Part shown: one piece after another, positions 26,023-34,919 of the stretch
Position numbering within the stretch: position 1 is the first letter of the stretch
How the letters are laid out: every line of letters begins with the position of its first letter
Assembly (NCBI RefSeq): GCF_028681615.1
Contig: NZ_JAQUHV010000003.1
Span: 124,001-188,000 of the forward strand
Reading direction: 5' to 3'
DNA from: Sulfuricurvum sp.
GTDB taxonomy: Bacteria; Campylobacterota; Campylobacteria; Campylobacterales; Sulfurimonadaceae
Length of the DNA stretch: 64,000 bases
The notes under the pieces: model-generated
What the model saw: the letters and a program-made list of their open reading frames with translations, nothing else
What the model was told of the DNA's origin: nothing
Database searches by the model: none
Made by a program: the position numbers and the translations under genes

Positions 26023-26436
26023 ATGAAAAAATTAGTAACGGTTTTAGCACTTGCTTCGCTTTTAGTAGGCTCTGCAAATGCGGCAGAGAAAAAAGACCCT
26101 CGTTTAGAATTGATGAAAGACATGCGAACCATGCTTGATGCAATGGAGCAGATTCAGCGTGGCGGTTTATACAGTTCTACGGATGAAATGAAATTGGGAG
26201 TAAAAAAACTCCAAGGGACATTAAAATCATTAGAGGGCGATGAGGTTAAAGTGATTTTGCCGAAAGATCAGGTCTATGCCTATAAATTTGCCCAAAAAAC
26301 GGCGAGTATGCTTCGATTGTATTCAGATGATATGGTCACCTCAATCGAAGCAGGACGTATGGACGATGCACTCGAAGACTATACGCAGTTGCTAAAACAG
26401 TGTACATCGTGCCATATCCGTATCCGTAACTGGTAA
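26023..26436 (+). CDS. C-terminal-haem cytochrome (cytochrome c'-like) of the sox cluster
   Basis: A 137-residue exported protein (signal 1-20, GSANA) made of amphipathic helices with the only haem site, CTSCH, at residues 127-131, seven residues from the end. This position and the helical profile resemble cytochrome c' or c556. It starts ten bases after the Rieske gene and ends the cluster. It is the best local candidate for the electron acceptor of the flavoprotein or SoxYZ-bound sulfur oxidation. Start is ATG 26023, since AAAGGG abuts the earlier ATG at 26017. Confidence 0.82.
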   Translation: MKKLVTVLALASLLVGSANAAEKKDPRLELMKDMRTMLDAMEQIQRGGLYSSTDEMKLGVKKLQGTLKSLEGDEVKVILPKDQVYAYKFAQKTASMLRLYSDDMVTSIEAGRMDDALEDYTQLLKQCTSCHIRIRNW

Positions 26437-26443
26437 AGAGATC

Positions 26444-26995
26444 TCAGTAGCAGTTATTGGCTACCGGGATCTCAAATCCGATTTCTACATCCTGCCATGT
26501 TTTTCCGGCATGTAGGTCAAAACACGTTTTATTGATTGATTGCAATGACTTTAACATAGCAAAATCGCTAAGGTCAATCACCCCTTTCCCCGCAATTTTT
26601 CCATCATGAATCGTGTAACTCATCGGTATCTGTTTGGTGACCCCGTTCATTGTGATCTCTACTTGAGCTTTCAAATCTTTGACAGACAGGATTTTAGCAG
26701 TGATTGAGTCGACGTTTTGAGTTTTGAAAAAAGAGGCGACAAGAGTGGCATCGCGGCCGGCATTTCCGGAATTTACGGTTGCCGTATTGATCGTGATATT
26801 GCTTCCGACTAAGAACTCTTCTGACGTTTTGGCTGATCTTGGTGAAAATACGACATGATCGAATGTACCTCCAACCCCGATTTTTTCATAGGTTTTGAAC
26901 GCTTTCCATGTTACTTTTGCATTTTCTGAGTAGTAGGTACATTCGGCGAATGCACTGCTGGCAATCAAAAGCCCTGCCAAGAGTAGTTTTTTCAT
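26444..26995 (-). CDS. YceI-family periplasmic protein
   Basis: A 183-residue exported protein (signal 1-17, SSAFA) of the YceI lipocalin-like family, which binds isoprenoid or other long lipids in a beta-barrel. VTWKAFKTYEKIGVGGTFDHV and later the DLSDFAMLKSL segment fit. Cys residues at 19, about 157 and 182 could form disulfides. AAGGATATATCT precedes the ATG. It converges with the sox cluster seven bases away. Such proteins are common in Campylobacterota; the ligand is unknown. Confidence 0.85.
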   Translation of the reverse strand: MKKLLLAGLLIASSAFAECTYYSENAKVTWKAFKTYEKIGVGGTFDHVVFSPRSAKTSEEFLVGSNITINTATVNSGNAGRDATLVASFFKTQNVDSITAKILSVKDLKAQVEITMNGVTKQIPMSYTIHDGKIAGKGVIDLSDFAMLKSLQSINKTCFDLHAGKTWQDVEIGFEIPVANNCY

Positions 26996-27093
26996 AGATA
27001 TATCCTTTAATCAGTTTTGTAAGGATAGTTATAGCCCAATCTTTTTACTAAACGATTAACGAGAACAAATTAGCTCAATGGTTTAAGAGAAAA

Positions 27094-28686
27094 CTATGAC
27101 CGTTTAGATTGGCGTTTTGGTGTTATTGCTTTATGTTCTTTTTCTTTTCTCTCTTGAGTCGATTGGCGCAGGAAAAACGGGATTGTTTTTTCGGGCCGTT
27201 CAGCCAAATCTTGGATTAATGCCGCTTCCACAATCTCTTTTTCGTGATGTTCGCATAGATAGGAATGGAGCAAGGCTATTTGACGTTCCAGCGATATTTT
27301 CCATGTTGATAGGGTTTGGGTATAGATCCATTCGCTGAAAGCGTAGAATCCTTCAAATACTTTTCCCTCATTCCAAAGCAGCGGAACGGTTTTATTAAAA
27401 CTCCCGCTATTGTAAAAAATATCCCAAAACCGGGCAAATCGTTTCATCTTTTGGATCTGTACGAAACTGAGCAGGTTGTTTTGGAGAATATCATAGGGCG
27501 GCGTATCGCTGTAGATCATTCCGTGTTCTCGATCATGTCGTGATAGAGTGGTACCGGAAAGGTTTTTGAGGATGCCGATCTGGATTTCGCTGTGGGTGAT
27601 GGAGACGAGTGTGTCGAGATTACGTCCAAATCCCTCGATACTCTCCCCCGGTAATCCGACGATGAGATCGAGATGCATGTGGGCAGCTGTTTCGTTTTCC
27701 AAAAAGCGGAGATTATCATAGATCTTTTCGAGTTTGAGAGGGCGGTTTATCCCTTTTGCAATCACCGGATCGAGGGTTTGGATACCGATTTCGAGTTGGA
27801 GCGATCCGGCAGGGAATTGGGCGATTTTTTCTTTGAGTACTTCGGGAAAATGATCGGGTATGACCTCAAAATGGGCAAAATAGGGGGGCTCCTTGGAGAG
27901 GAAAAAATCCAGTATTCGATTGGCAAACGTCATATTGAGATTAAAGGTACGGTCAATAAATTTAAAACTCCGTGCTCCCCGCTGCCAAAGAATTTCAAAC
28001 TCTTCAAGCAGTTGATCGAGTGGAAAATTACGCACTTTTTCATCGATAGAGGAGAGGCAGAATTCGCATTCGAACGGACAGCCGCGTGAGGCTTCAACGT
28101 AGATATACCGATGTGCTACGTCTTCCTCATCGTAGGCAGAGTAGGGGAGCTGAATCGATTTAAGATCGGGGAGCGGGGCTTTAATGAAATGTGGCGATTT
28201 AGATTGAGTTTGTGATATTTCAAGCGTGGCTTGCTGCGCGTGGGCACTCTGCCGAAGAGAACTTAGCGTTAGCGTAGACGAATGGGGCTTTGCTCCATCG
28301 GCGTTTAAGAGAGCTTTGCAAAGCTCATAAAATATAACTTCCCCTTCACCGCTGATGATGTAGTCGGCTTTTGATAAATCGACACGATGGGGAAGATACC
28401 CCGCTTCCGGTCCGCCCAGGACAATGATCGTTTCAGGCGAGACTTTTTTAATAGTTTGAATCAGTTCCGCACTTTGTGCGGCATTCCAGATATAGACGCC
28501 GATTCCGATGATGCGGGGGGAGTGGAGCAAGAGCCCTTCTGTGATGCTTTGTATTTGCTCGTTCATCGTAAATTCGACGATCTTTGCCAACGGTTGCAGT
28601 TCGTGCAGATTGGCATAGAGATAGCGCAGACCGAGTGCGGTATGGGCGTAACGGGCATTGAGGGTAGTAAGCACGATAGGGGTCAT
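27094..28686 (-). CDS. B12-binding radical SAM protein (DUF4080-like)
   Basis: A 530-residue protein with an N-terminal cobalamin-binding Rossmann domain (LTTLNARYAHTALGLRYL; VLGGPEAG, 1-130) and a radical SAM domain with CPFECEFC (about 207-214) for the 4Fe-4S cluster, then GIQTLDPVIAKGINR and LIVGLPGE. A DUF4080-like tail with basic residues follows. Substrate unknown; relatives methylate or rearrange unactivated carbons. The linker between the two domains (about residues 120-165) is Ser/Thr/Gln/Ala rich and is partly encoded by a repeat also found at 46795-46820, so it may be an insertion. Confidence 0.87.
   Translation of the reverse strand: MTPIVLTTLNARYAHTALGLRYLYANLHELQPLAKIVEFTMNEQIQSITEGLLLHSPRIIGIGVYIWNAAQSAELIQTIKKVSPETIIVLGGPEAGYLPHRVDLSKADYIISGEGEVIFYELCKALLNADGAKPHSSTLTLSSLRQSAHAQQATLEISQTQSKSPHFIKAPLPDLKSIQLPYSAYDEEDVAHRYIYVEASRGCPFECEFCLSSIDEKVRNFPLDQLLEEFEILWQRGARSFKFIDRTFNLNMTFANRILDFFLSKEPPYFAHFEVIPDHFPEVLKEKIAQFPAGSLQLEIGIQTLDPVIAKGINRPLKLEKIYDNLRFLENETAAHMHLDLIVGLPGESIEGFGRNLDTLVSITHSEIQIGILKNLSGTTLSRHDREHGMIYSDTPPYDILQNNLLSFVQIQKMKRFARFWDIFYNSGSFNKTVPLLWNEGKVFEGFYAFSEWIYTQTLSTWKISLERQIALLHSYLCEHHEKEIVEAALIQDLAERPEKTIPFFLRQSTQERKEKEHKAITPKRQSKRS
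28271..28296 (-). repeat. In-frame copy of a short dispersed repeat
   Basis: On the coding strand of the radical SAM gene GGAGCAAAGCCCCATT, three bases and CTACGCT match the intergenic copy at 46795-46820 exactly outside the three-base gap. Here it is translated as part of the flexible linker (GAKPHSSTLT). A CGCTA further on is also shared. Confidence 0.55.
28311..28326. repeat. Perfect 16-bp palindrome inside the radical SAM gene
   Basis: GAGCTTTGCAAAGCTC is its own reverse complement. It sits just before the repeat-derived linker in the coding sense and contains the GCAAAGC core seen in the repeat, so it may be an edge of the inserted element. Confidence 0.45.
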
Positions 28687-28756
28687 AAAAATTCCGATAC
28701 GATATTAAAAATAGTATGGTATTCTATCCAAATGTGTTGTTTCTAAAGGAGTATTT

Positions 28757-31150
28757 ATGAAGTATATTCGTCGTTTGGATTCATTGAGATTAGAAGATAT
28801 CCCATTAGTCGGAGGAAAAAATGCCTCCTTGGGAGAGATGATCGGGTCGCTGAAAGCTCTGGGGGTTAAAGTTCCTGAAGGGTTTGCCATCACTGCGGAC
28901 GGTTATCGTTTTTTTATTGCACATAACGGTTTTGAGCCTAAAATCCGCCAGTTCTTTGCCGGTGTGGACTTGACCGATATTGAAGCGCTCAACAAATGCG
29001 GATCGGCGATACGCACTCTGATGCTCTCAGGGGATATGCCTGATGAGTTGAAAACACAAATCGCTGAACATTACCGTCAAATGGAAGCGGAGTACGGTGT
29101 CGTATCAGTGGATGTTGCGGTGCGCTCTTCAGCCACGGCCGAAGATTTGCCGGATGCAAGTTTTGCAGGACAGCAGGAGAGCTATCTCAATGTCCGCGGC
29201 GAAGAGATGCTCATTGAACATATCAAACGTTGTTTTGCTTCCCTTTTCACCGATCGGGCAATCAGTTATCGTCACAGCCGCGGATATGATCATTTTGCCG
29301 TTGCCCTTTCGGTGGGGGTGCAGAAAATGGTTCGCAGCGACATCGCCAGCAGCGGGGTCATGTTTACGATTGATACCGAAAACGGTTCGGACAATCTGAT
29401 TCTCATAAACTCGATTTGGGGGCTGGGAGAGAACATCGTCGGTGGGCGAGTCAATCCGGATGAGTTTTACGTCTTTAAACCGACGCTCAAAGAGGGCAAG
29501 CTCACCATACTCAAACGACAAATCGGTTCCAAAGCGCTGACTATGCATTACGATGATCGTCATCATACGATCAACCTTTCCACCCCTAAAGAACTGCAAG
29601 AATCTTTTTCGATCACCGATGAGGAAGTGGCGACGCTGGCACGATATGCACTCCTTATCGAAGAACATTACACCGCAATCGCGGGGGAATATCGTCCGAT
29701 GGATATCGAGTGGGCAAAAGACGGCCAAAGCGGCGAGCTTTTTATCGTCCAAGCACGTCCGGAGACGGTACAAAGCCAAAAACAAAACGATAATTTTTTT
29801 GAGCAATACCACCTCAAAGGGGAAGCAGAACCGAAAATACTCCTCAGCGGAAAAGCGATCGGAGAGAAAATCGGCTCCGGACATGTCAAAATCATCCATT
29901 CTCCCCATGAGAGTGACCGTTTTAATGCCGGAGATGTCCTCGTCGCCGATATCACCGATCCCGATTGGGAGCCGATTATGAAAAAAGCTTCCGCCGTCAT
30001 CACCAACCGCGGAGGACGAACCTGCCATGCCGCGATCGTCGCGCGTGAGATCGGTGTTCCGGCGATCGTCGGAACCATTAATGCGACCGAAGTGTTTCAC
30101 GATGGGGATGCCGTAACAGTGAGCTGTGCCGATGGTGAGAATGGGCGTATCTATGAGGGGATATTGGAGTATGACGTGAGTCGTATCGATCTGGGTAATC
30201 TTACTTCGACCAAGACGAAGCTCTATATGAACGTCGGGAATCCCGATATTGCCTTTAAAGTAGCCAAACTCCCCAATGATGGAGTCGGGCTCGCACGGAT
30301 GGAGTTTATAATCACCCATTATGTGAACGCGCATCCGATGGCTTTAGTGGAACTCTCTGAGGGAAAAACGATTCTTGAGAGTGCTGAAGTGCACAAGGCG
30401 ATGAAGGGTTATACCGATCCGAAAAAGTTTTTTATCGATAAAATCGCCGAGGGGGTAGGGATGATCGCAGCAGCTTTTTATCCCAAACCGGTTGTCGTCC
30501 GTACGACGGACTTTAAATCTAACGAATATAAGCACATGATCGGCGGTAGCGCATACGAGAATGATGAAGAAAATCCAATGATCGGCTTTCGGGGTGCCAG
30601 CCGCTATTATTCTCCGGAATATAAACCGGCTTTTGAGTGGGAGTGCGAAGCGCTGAAGCGGGTACGTGATGATATGGGACTCACCAATGTCAAAGTGATG
30701 CTCCCCTTCGTCCGTACGCCGGAAGAGGGACGAAAAGCGATTGCGGTCATGAATGAAGCGGGACTCGTACAGGGTGAAAACGCTCTGGAGATATACGCCA
30801 TGTGCGAAATCCCCTCCAACGTTATCCTCGCCGATCAGTTCTTGGAGATATTCGACGGGTACAGCATCGGATCGAATGATTTGACACAGCTTACCCTCGG
30901 AGTCGATCGTGACAGTGCGCTGGTCTCTGCCGTGTTTGATGAGCGTAATGACGCCGTGACACGGATGCTCTCAATGGCGATCCGTGCGTGCAAAGAGAGG
31001 GGGAAATACATCGGTATCTGCGGTCAGGCTCCTTCGGATTATCCTGAAATCACCCGATTTTTGGTCAATGAGGGGATCGATTCGATCTCGCTCAATCCCG
31101 ATTCATTGCTCAAAATGCGCCAAGTGGTGAGTGAGCTCGAACACAGCTAA
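28757..31150 (+). CDS. ppsA: Phosphoenolpyruvate synthase (pyruvate, water dikinase)
   Basis: PpsA makes phosphoenolpyruvate from pyruvate, ATP and water, the gluconeogenic entry needed when carbon is fixed by the reductive TCA cycle, as in many Campylobacterota. The 797-residue protein has the ATP-grasp half ([13 protein letters not shown] at 15-27; [24 protein letters not shown]), the phospho-His domain ([20 protein letters not shown], about 415-434) and the PEP-binding TIM barrel ending in [13 protein letters not shown] with the catalytic Cys. AAAGGAG precedes the ATG. Confidence 0.96.
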   Translation: MKYIRRLDSLRLEDIPLVGGKNASLGEMIGSLKALGVKVPEGFAITADGYRFFIAHNGFEPKIRQFFAGVDLTDIEALNKCGSAIRTLMLSGDMPDELKTQIAEHYRQMEAEYGVVSVDVAVRSSATAEDLPDASFAGQQESYLNVRGEEMLIEHIKRCFASLFTDRAISYRHSRGYDHFAVALSVGVQKMVRSDIASSGVMFTIDTENGSDNLILINSIWGLGENIVGGRVNPDEFYVFKPTLKEGKLTILKRQIGSKALTMHYDDRHHTINLSTPKELQESFSITDEEVATLARYALLIEEHYTAIAGEYRPMDIEWAKDGQSGELFIVQARPETVQSQKQNDNFFEQYHLKGEAEPKILLSGKAIGEKIGSGHVKIIHSPHESDRFNAGDVLVADITDPDWEPIMKKASAVITNRGGRTCHAAIVAREIGVPAIVGTINATEVFHDGDAVTVSCADGENGRIYEGILEYDVSRIDLGNLTSTKTKLYMNVGNPDIAFKVAKLPNDGVGLARMEFIITHYVNAHPMALVELSEGKTILESAEVHKAMKGYTDPKKFFIDKIAEGVGMIAAAFYPKPVVVRTTDFKSNEYKHMIGGSAYENDEENPMIGFRGASRYYSPEYKPAFEWECEALKRVRDDMGLTNVKVMLPFVRTPEEGRKAIAVMNEAGLVQGENALEIYAMCEIPSNVILADQFLEIFDGYSIGSNDLTQLTLGVDRDSALVSAVFDERNDAVTRMLSMAIRACKERGKYIGICGQAPSDYPEITRFLVNEGIDSISLNPDSLLKMRQVVSELEHS

Positions 31151-31153
31151 AAC

Positions 31154-31735
31154 TTAGAGTCCGCAACTGGCATTTTGGTTGTTGAGCCCTTGCTTTTCGA
31201 TTTTTAACTCTAGGGAATTTTTCTCTAGTTTGAGGATATACATCGAGTCAAAATCGTCACTTGCCCATTCGGGTATATCGATTTTGACCTCTTTGGATTT
31301 CGCAATTTTTTTAATGATCTTATCAATATTATGGTGTTCCCAAGCTATGAGGATAAGGTCGTTTTTGTATTTGTGTTTCAGCAAGAGATCCGCCATACAA
31401 TCGATCTCATCATAGCCGCATGTCAGATTGATATTTTTTGATATGCGTATCGCCAACGGTTCGATGGTGGCCAATGGACGGAGGTAGTTATACGATACCC
31501 CTTTGTCCGGTTTTTGGACGGTCGGGTTCGGTGCTATCAGATAATCGGGTTCCCCGAAACGTTTCAGGATGGTCTCGGGGAGTTTGAGAGAACGGTTTAA
31601 CCCTTTGCAGGAAAGCTGCCCCAGTCCATCCGCCGGTTTTTCCGCGTGTCGGATAAAAATCATCGTTTCGGTACCAAAGAGGGCACTGCCCGTCATTATG
31701 AATAACAAGAGCAGAGAAAAAGGTTTGCGTATCAT
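31154..31735 (-). CDS. Exported histidine-phosphatase-like protein
   Basis: A 193-residue exported protein (hydrophobic signal at 4-20) with the phosphoglycerate-mutase-type RHAEKP motif near residue 27 and a second His in WEHHNIDKII near 133. Phosphatases of this branch are often periplasmic, such as sugar phosphatases. Start is the ATG at 31735 with AGGAT in front. It follows the DUF4337 gene after four bases, so they form a two-gene operon under the box at 32375-32407. Confidence 0.75.
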   Translation of the reverse strand: MIRKPFSLLLLFIMTGSALFGTETMIFIRHAEKPADGLGQLSCKGLNRSLKLPETILKRFGEPDYLIAPNPTVQKPDKGVSYNYLRPLATIEPLAIRISKNINLTCGYDEIDCMADLLLKHKYKNDLILIAWEHHNIDKIIKKIAKSKEVKIDIPEWASDDFDSMYILKLEKNSLELKIEKQGLNNQNASCGL

Positions 31736-31742
31736 CACTATC

Positions 31743-32321
31743 CTATGAAATCAGTGTGTAGCCGCCTATTATAGCACCGATGGTACTCAGTATCAATGAA
31801 CCGAGCCAAAACTTTTTATTTCGGGTGAGCGCTGAGATCGATGCGACTGCGATTGATATCTGCAAGAAGGTGATGGCAAAGCTCAGTATATGGTGTTTTT
31901 CATAATAGCGTTCGCTCTCGGCAGATTTTTGATCGCGTATTGCCTCTAAGCGATGGGCGTCTTGTTTGATTTTCTCCTGCTCTTTTTTATATTTTTCGGC
32001 TTTTTTGGCAAACTCTTCGGATTGTTTCGGATAGACTTCGGCACTCACTTCGTAGATATGGCCTTTGATCCCTTTGGATTGGTAATAGCTCCATTGATCC
32101 GATGCCTGTCCCTGATATAAGACGGCTTCATTTTTCAGAAGAATGGTTTTGGAGGTGACTTGTGATTCATAGAGTCCTGCCAATGCCGTTACAATCGCAA
32201 TTATGGCGGTACTGAGTGAAATATAGGAGAGCCATTTCGCTTCTTCTTTTTCCAAATGCTTGACCTCTTCCATTGCCTCTTCGACTTGTTTTAAATGCTC
32301 TTCGATCGCGGTTGATTCCAT
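31743..32321 (-). CDS. DUF4337 family membrane protein
   Basis: A 192-residue protein with three hydrophobic segments (about 30-50, 145-163 and 170-190) and a long charged, probably coiled-coil stretch between (about 90-140, rich in Lys, Glu and Gln). This pattern and the KWLSYISLSTAIIAIVTALAGLYES start fit DUF4337. Function unknown. It is the first gene of a pair with the exported phosphatase, behind a promoter with a direct-repeat box shared with the haem-porin gene. Confidence 0.8.
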   Translation of the reverse strand: MESTAIEEHLKQVEEAMEEVKHLEKEEAKWLSYISLSTAIIAIVTALAGLYESQVTSKTILLKNEAVLYQGQASDQWSYYQSKGIKGHIYEVSAEVYPKQSEEFAKKAEKYKKEQEKIKQDAHRLEAIRDQKSAESERYYEKHHILSFAITFLQISIAVASISALTRNKKFWLGSLILSTIGAIIGGYTLIS

Positions 32322-32374
32322 TACGGTTACCTTTGCTTTATGGGATAAAATTCATTTTATTTTTGACGAACGGA

Positions 32375-32407
32375 ATTCTAATGAGTGCTGTATGAAGTTA
32401 GTGTGAA
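32375..32407 (-). promoter_or_regulatory. Promoter with TTCAC-type direct repeat for the DUF4337 operon
   Basis: Read on the minus strand: TTCAC (32407-32403), six bases, TTCAT (32396-32392), exactly 11 bases, then TAGAAT (32380-32375). The DUF4337 ATG is about 54 bases further. The central 14 bases (TGAAGTTAGTGTGA on the plus strand, 32393-32406) are identical to those at 10443-10456 upstream of the haem-porin gene, and both have the same distance to the -10. This argues for one shared activator. Confidence 0.55.
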
Positions 32408-32510
32408 GATAGTTGGCATTCTTTCAATATGGACGTATGTATTTGAGTTTATTCGATTCACGGTACAACTGCTTTATAATGGCATATAAAATAATGAAAA
32501 AGAGGAAAAA

Positions 32511-34169
32511 ATGGGAATAAGAAAGAAAATAATGGTCAGTTTTCTCTTCTTCCTCTTTTCCTCCATCTATGTATGGGCAGATGTATCCGCAGTATCCGAA
32601 TCACAGACTCAGAGTTCGTTTTCATCATCGGTTGCGGTAGAGATATGCCATGCATTGGAAAACACCAATCCCTCTTTTCAAATCGCTTCAGAGAATGAAA
32701 CGACAACAGCCACAGAACAGCTAAGGGCATTTTATAAACGTTCGCAATGCTCTCCAGTTTGGAGTCATGAACACAGTATTGATGCGGATGCGATACTTTT
32801 GGTCTATACTCTCAGGGACGCTCAGTATGAGGGTCTGAACACTCAAGATCCACGCTATAACCTTGAAAGCCTGATCGTCCTTTTAAATTCCATTCAATCC
32901 GACGCTTCTGCCAAGAATAATCCGAAACTTTTCGCGCAGCTGGATGTTTTGCTGAGTGATGCGTATTTTGTGCTGGGAAAAGACCTGTATGAAGGTTTAA
33001 CGCCGCGTAAAACGGCTACGGATCAATGGAGAATTGATCCAAAAAAATCACTTAATCTGGCCCTTTATCTTGAAAATGCCCTTGCAAATAACACGGTTGA
33101 TGCGTCTATCAAGGAACTTTCTCCCTCATCATCCGGTTATCAAGCCCTGAAAAGTCTTCTGATGAAATATTACAAACTGCAAGAAGCGGGAGGATGGAAA
33201 GAGGTTGCATCTTCGGATACCCCGGAAGAGATCAAAGAGCGGCTGAGAATCGAGGGATATCTCGGTGCAGATGAGAGTTCCGACGAGGGATATAGAGAGG
33301 CACTTAAAAATTTTCAAAAACATCACGGGATCAAATCGGACGGAGTTATCGGGACTGAGACACTTGCAAGGATGAACATTTCGGTGGAAGAGAAGATTTT
33401 GTCAATCCGGTTGAATATGGAACGATGGAGATGGATGCCCTCTGAGATGGAGAACTCCTATGTCTCGGTCAATATCCCTAATTTTTCACTGAGAGTAGTC
33501 GAAAACAATGAAACGCTGCTGCAAATGAAAACAGTTGTCGGAAAAGATGAGAGACCGACACCGATTTTTAATGCGATGATGAGCTATATCGTTATCAACC
33601 CCTACTGGAGTGTTCCGCCTACGATTATACGCGAAGACCTCGTTCCGGCCGTACGTAAAAACATCAACTATCTGAAAAAAAATAATATCCGAGTCTTTAA
33701 AAATGGGGACAACGGAGAGAAAAATGAAATCAATCCCTCCAGCATCGATTGGAAACATATCAACGCGAATGGCTATCCTTATTCTTTCAGACAGGATTCC
33801 GGAGATAAAAATGCTCTTGGAAGGATCAAATTCATCTTTCCAAATCCCTATGACGTCTATATCCATGACACGCCCCATAAGGAACTTTTTAAGCGAAAAG
33901 AGAGAAGTTTCAGTTCAGGATGTATCCGTATCGAAGAGCCTCTCAATCTTGCAACGTATCTATTGAACAGAGAGACAAACGGTTCAACAGATATCAATGT
34001 CTCGGCTCTGATCGCTGCAAATAAAAAGAAAACGATAACGCTTTCCAAGAAAATAAAGGTGTATATTAATTATTGGACGGTGTGGGCTAATGATGAGGGA
34101 AATGCCGAATTTCGTGATGATTTATACGGCTATGACAGGGAATTGGCAGAGATTTTAGGGTGGCGATAA
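32511..34169 (+). CDS. L,D-transpeptidase of the YcbB/LdtD type
   Basis: Forms 3-3 cross-links in peptidoglycan or ties proteins to it. The 552-residue protein has a signal peptide (to about residue 24), a YcbB-like scaffold domain, a peptidoglycan-binding domain (ALKNFQKHHGIKSDGVIGTETLARMN, about 263-288) and the YkuD catalytic domain with His452 and SSGC at 468-471. AAAGAGGAAAAA precedes the ATG. The next gene encodes a DUF882 protein, the same pairing as ycbB-ycbK in E. coli. Confidence 0.92.
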   Translation: MGIRKKIMVSFLFFLFSSIYVWADVSAVSESQTQSSFSSSVAVEICHALENTNPSFQIASENETTTATEQLRAFYKRSQCSPVWSHEHSIDADAILLVYTLRDAQYEGLNTQDPRYNLESLIVLLNSIQSDASAKNNPKLFAQLDVLLSDAYFVLGKDLYEGLTPRKTATDQWRIDPKKSLNLALYLENALANNTVDASIKELSPSSSGYQALKSLLMKYYKLQEAGGWKEVASSDTPEEIKERLRIEGYLGADESSDEGYREALKNFQKHHGIKSDGVIGTETLARMNISVEEKILSIRLNMERWRWMPSEMENSYVSVNIPNFSLRVVENNETLLQMKTVVGKDERPTPIFNAMMSYIVINPYWSVPPTIIREDLVPAVRKNINYLKKNNIRVFKNGDNGEKNEINPSSIDWKHINANGYPYSFRQDSGDKNALGRIKFIFPNPYDVYIHDTPHKELFKRKERSFSSGCIRIEEPLNLATYLLNRETNGSTDINVSALIAANKKKTITLSKKIKVYINYWTVWANDEGNAEFRDDLYGYDRELAEILGWR

Positions 34170-34249
34170 GCGAGTGACGGTTTTGGCTGTTTAAAAACTT
34201 ATGGTAAAATAAACAAATATTTATGATACGTATAAAATAAAGAGGGAAA

Positions 34250-34801
34250 ATGGTTAGAGAACAGATGATGAACCGTAGGGATTTTTTGAAAATTGCCGCA
34301 ATGGCATCAACTGTCGCTCTCTTTCCAAACACTGCTTTTGCAAGTCGAGAAATACCTTCTGCAAAATCCATCTCTTTATACAATATTCATACGGGTGAAA
34401 AGCTCGAAACGACATTTTGGGCGGAGGGAGCCTATATTCCCGAAGCCATATCCGATCTGAATCATTTACTCCGAGATTACAGAAACGATTCCGCAACACA
34501 GATGAATACCGATCTTTTCGATTTACTTCACACAATCCGCACAAGCATGGGGAGCAATGAGCCTTTCCAGATTATCTCAGGGTATCGTTCACCGGAAACC
34601 AACGCAATGCTTAGAAACCAATCTACCGGTGTTGCCAAACACAGTCTTCATATGGAAGGCAAAGCGATCGATATCAATCTTCCCGGCCGAAATCTTGCTG
34701 ATCTTAGAAAAGTTGCTATGGGACTCGGACGAGGGGGAGTAGGATATTATCCTACTTCAAATTTTGTCCATGTCGATGTTGGCAGAGTCAGACACTGGTG
34801 A
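34250..34801 (+). CDS. DUF882/YcbK-type peptidase M15-like protein
   Basis: A 183-residue exported protein with a Tat signal (NRRDFLKIAAMASTVALF) and a DUF882 domain related to D,D-carboxypeptidase M15: ISGYRSPETNAML, KHSLHMEGKAIDINLPG (His, Asp zinc ligands) and FVHVDVGRVRHW at the end (His). It should bind or cut peptidoglycan peptides. It follows the L,D-transpeptidase, as in E. coli ycbB-ycbK, which supports a joint cell-wall role. AGAGGGAAA lies before ATG 34250; the ATG at 34268 would give the more usual Tat start. Confidence 0.88.
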   Translation: MVREQMMNRRDFLKIAAMASTVALFPNTAFASREIPSAKSISLYNIHTGEKLETTFWAEGAYIPEAISDLNHLLRDYRNDSATQMNTDLFDLLHTIRTSMGSNEPFQIISGYRSPETNAMLRNQSTGVAKHSLHMEGKAIDINLPGRNLADLRKVAMGLGRGGVGYYPTSNFVHVDVGRVRHW

Positions 34802-34919
34802 CACCTCTTCATCTCCTCCACAATCACGTTATCTGAAGATTAATCCTACTTCTTTATCGCAAACAATCTATTAACTCTTTTGGCTATACTTTGCGATAAT
34901 TTATCTGAAGTGAACCGTT

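Noticed and set aside
29129-30334. 401-codon open frame on the minus strand
   Set aside because: It is fully antisense to ppsA, whose protein is unmistakable. The translation has no recognisable family pattern and comes from codon bias of the real gene.
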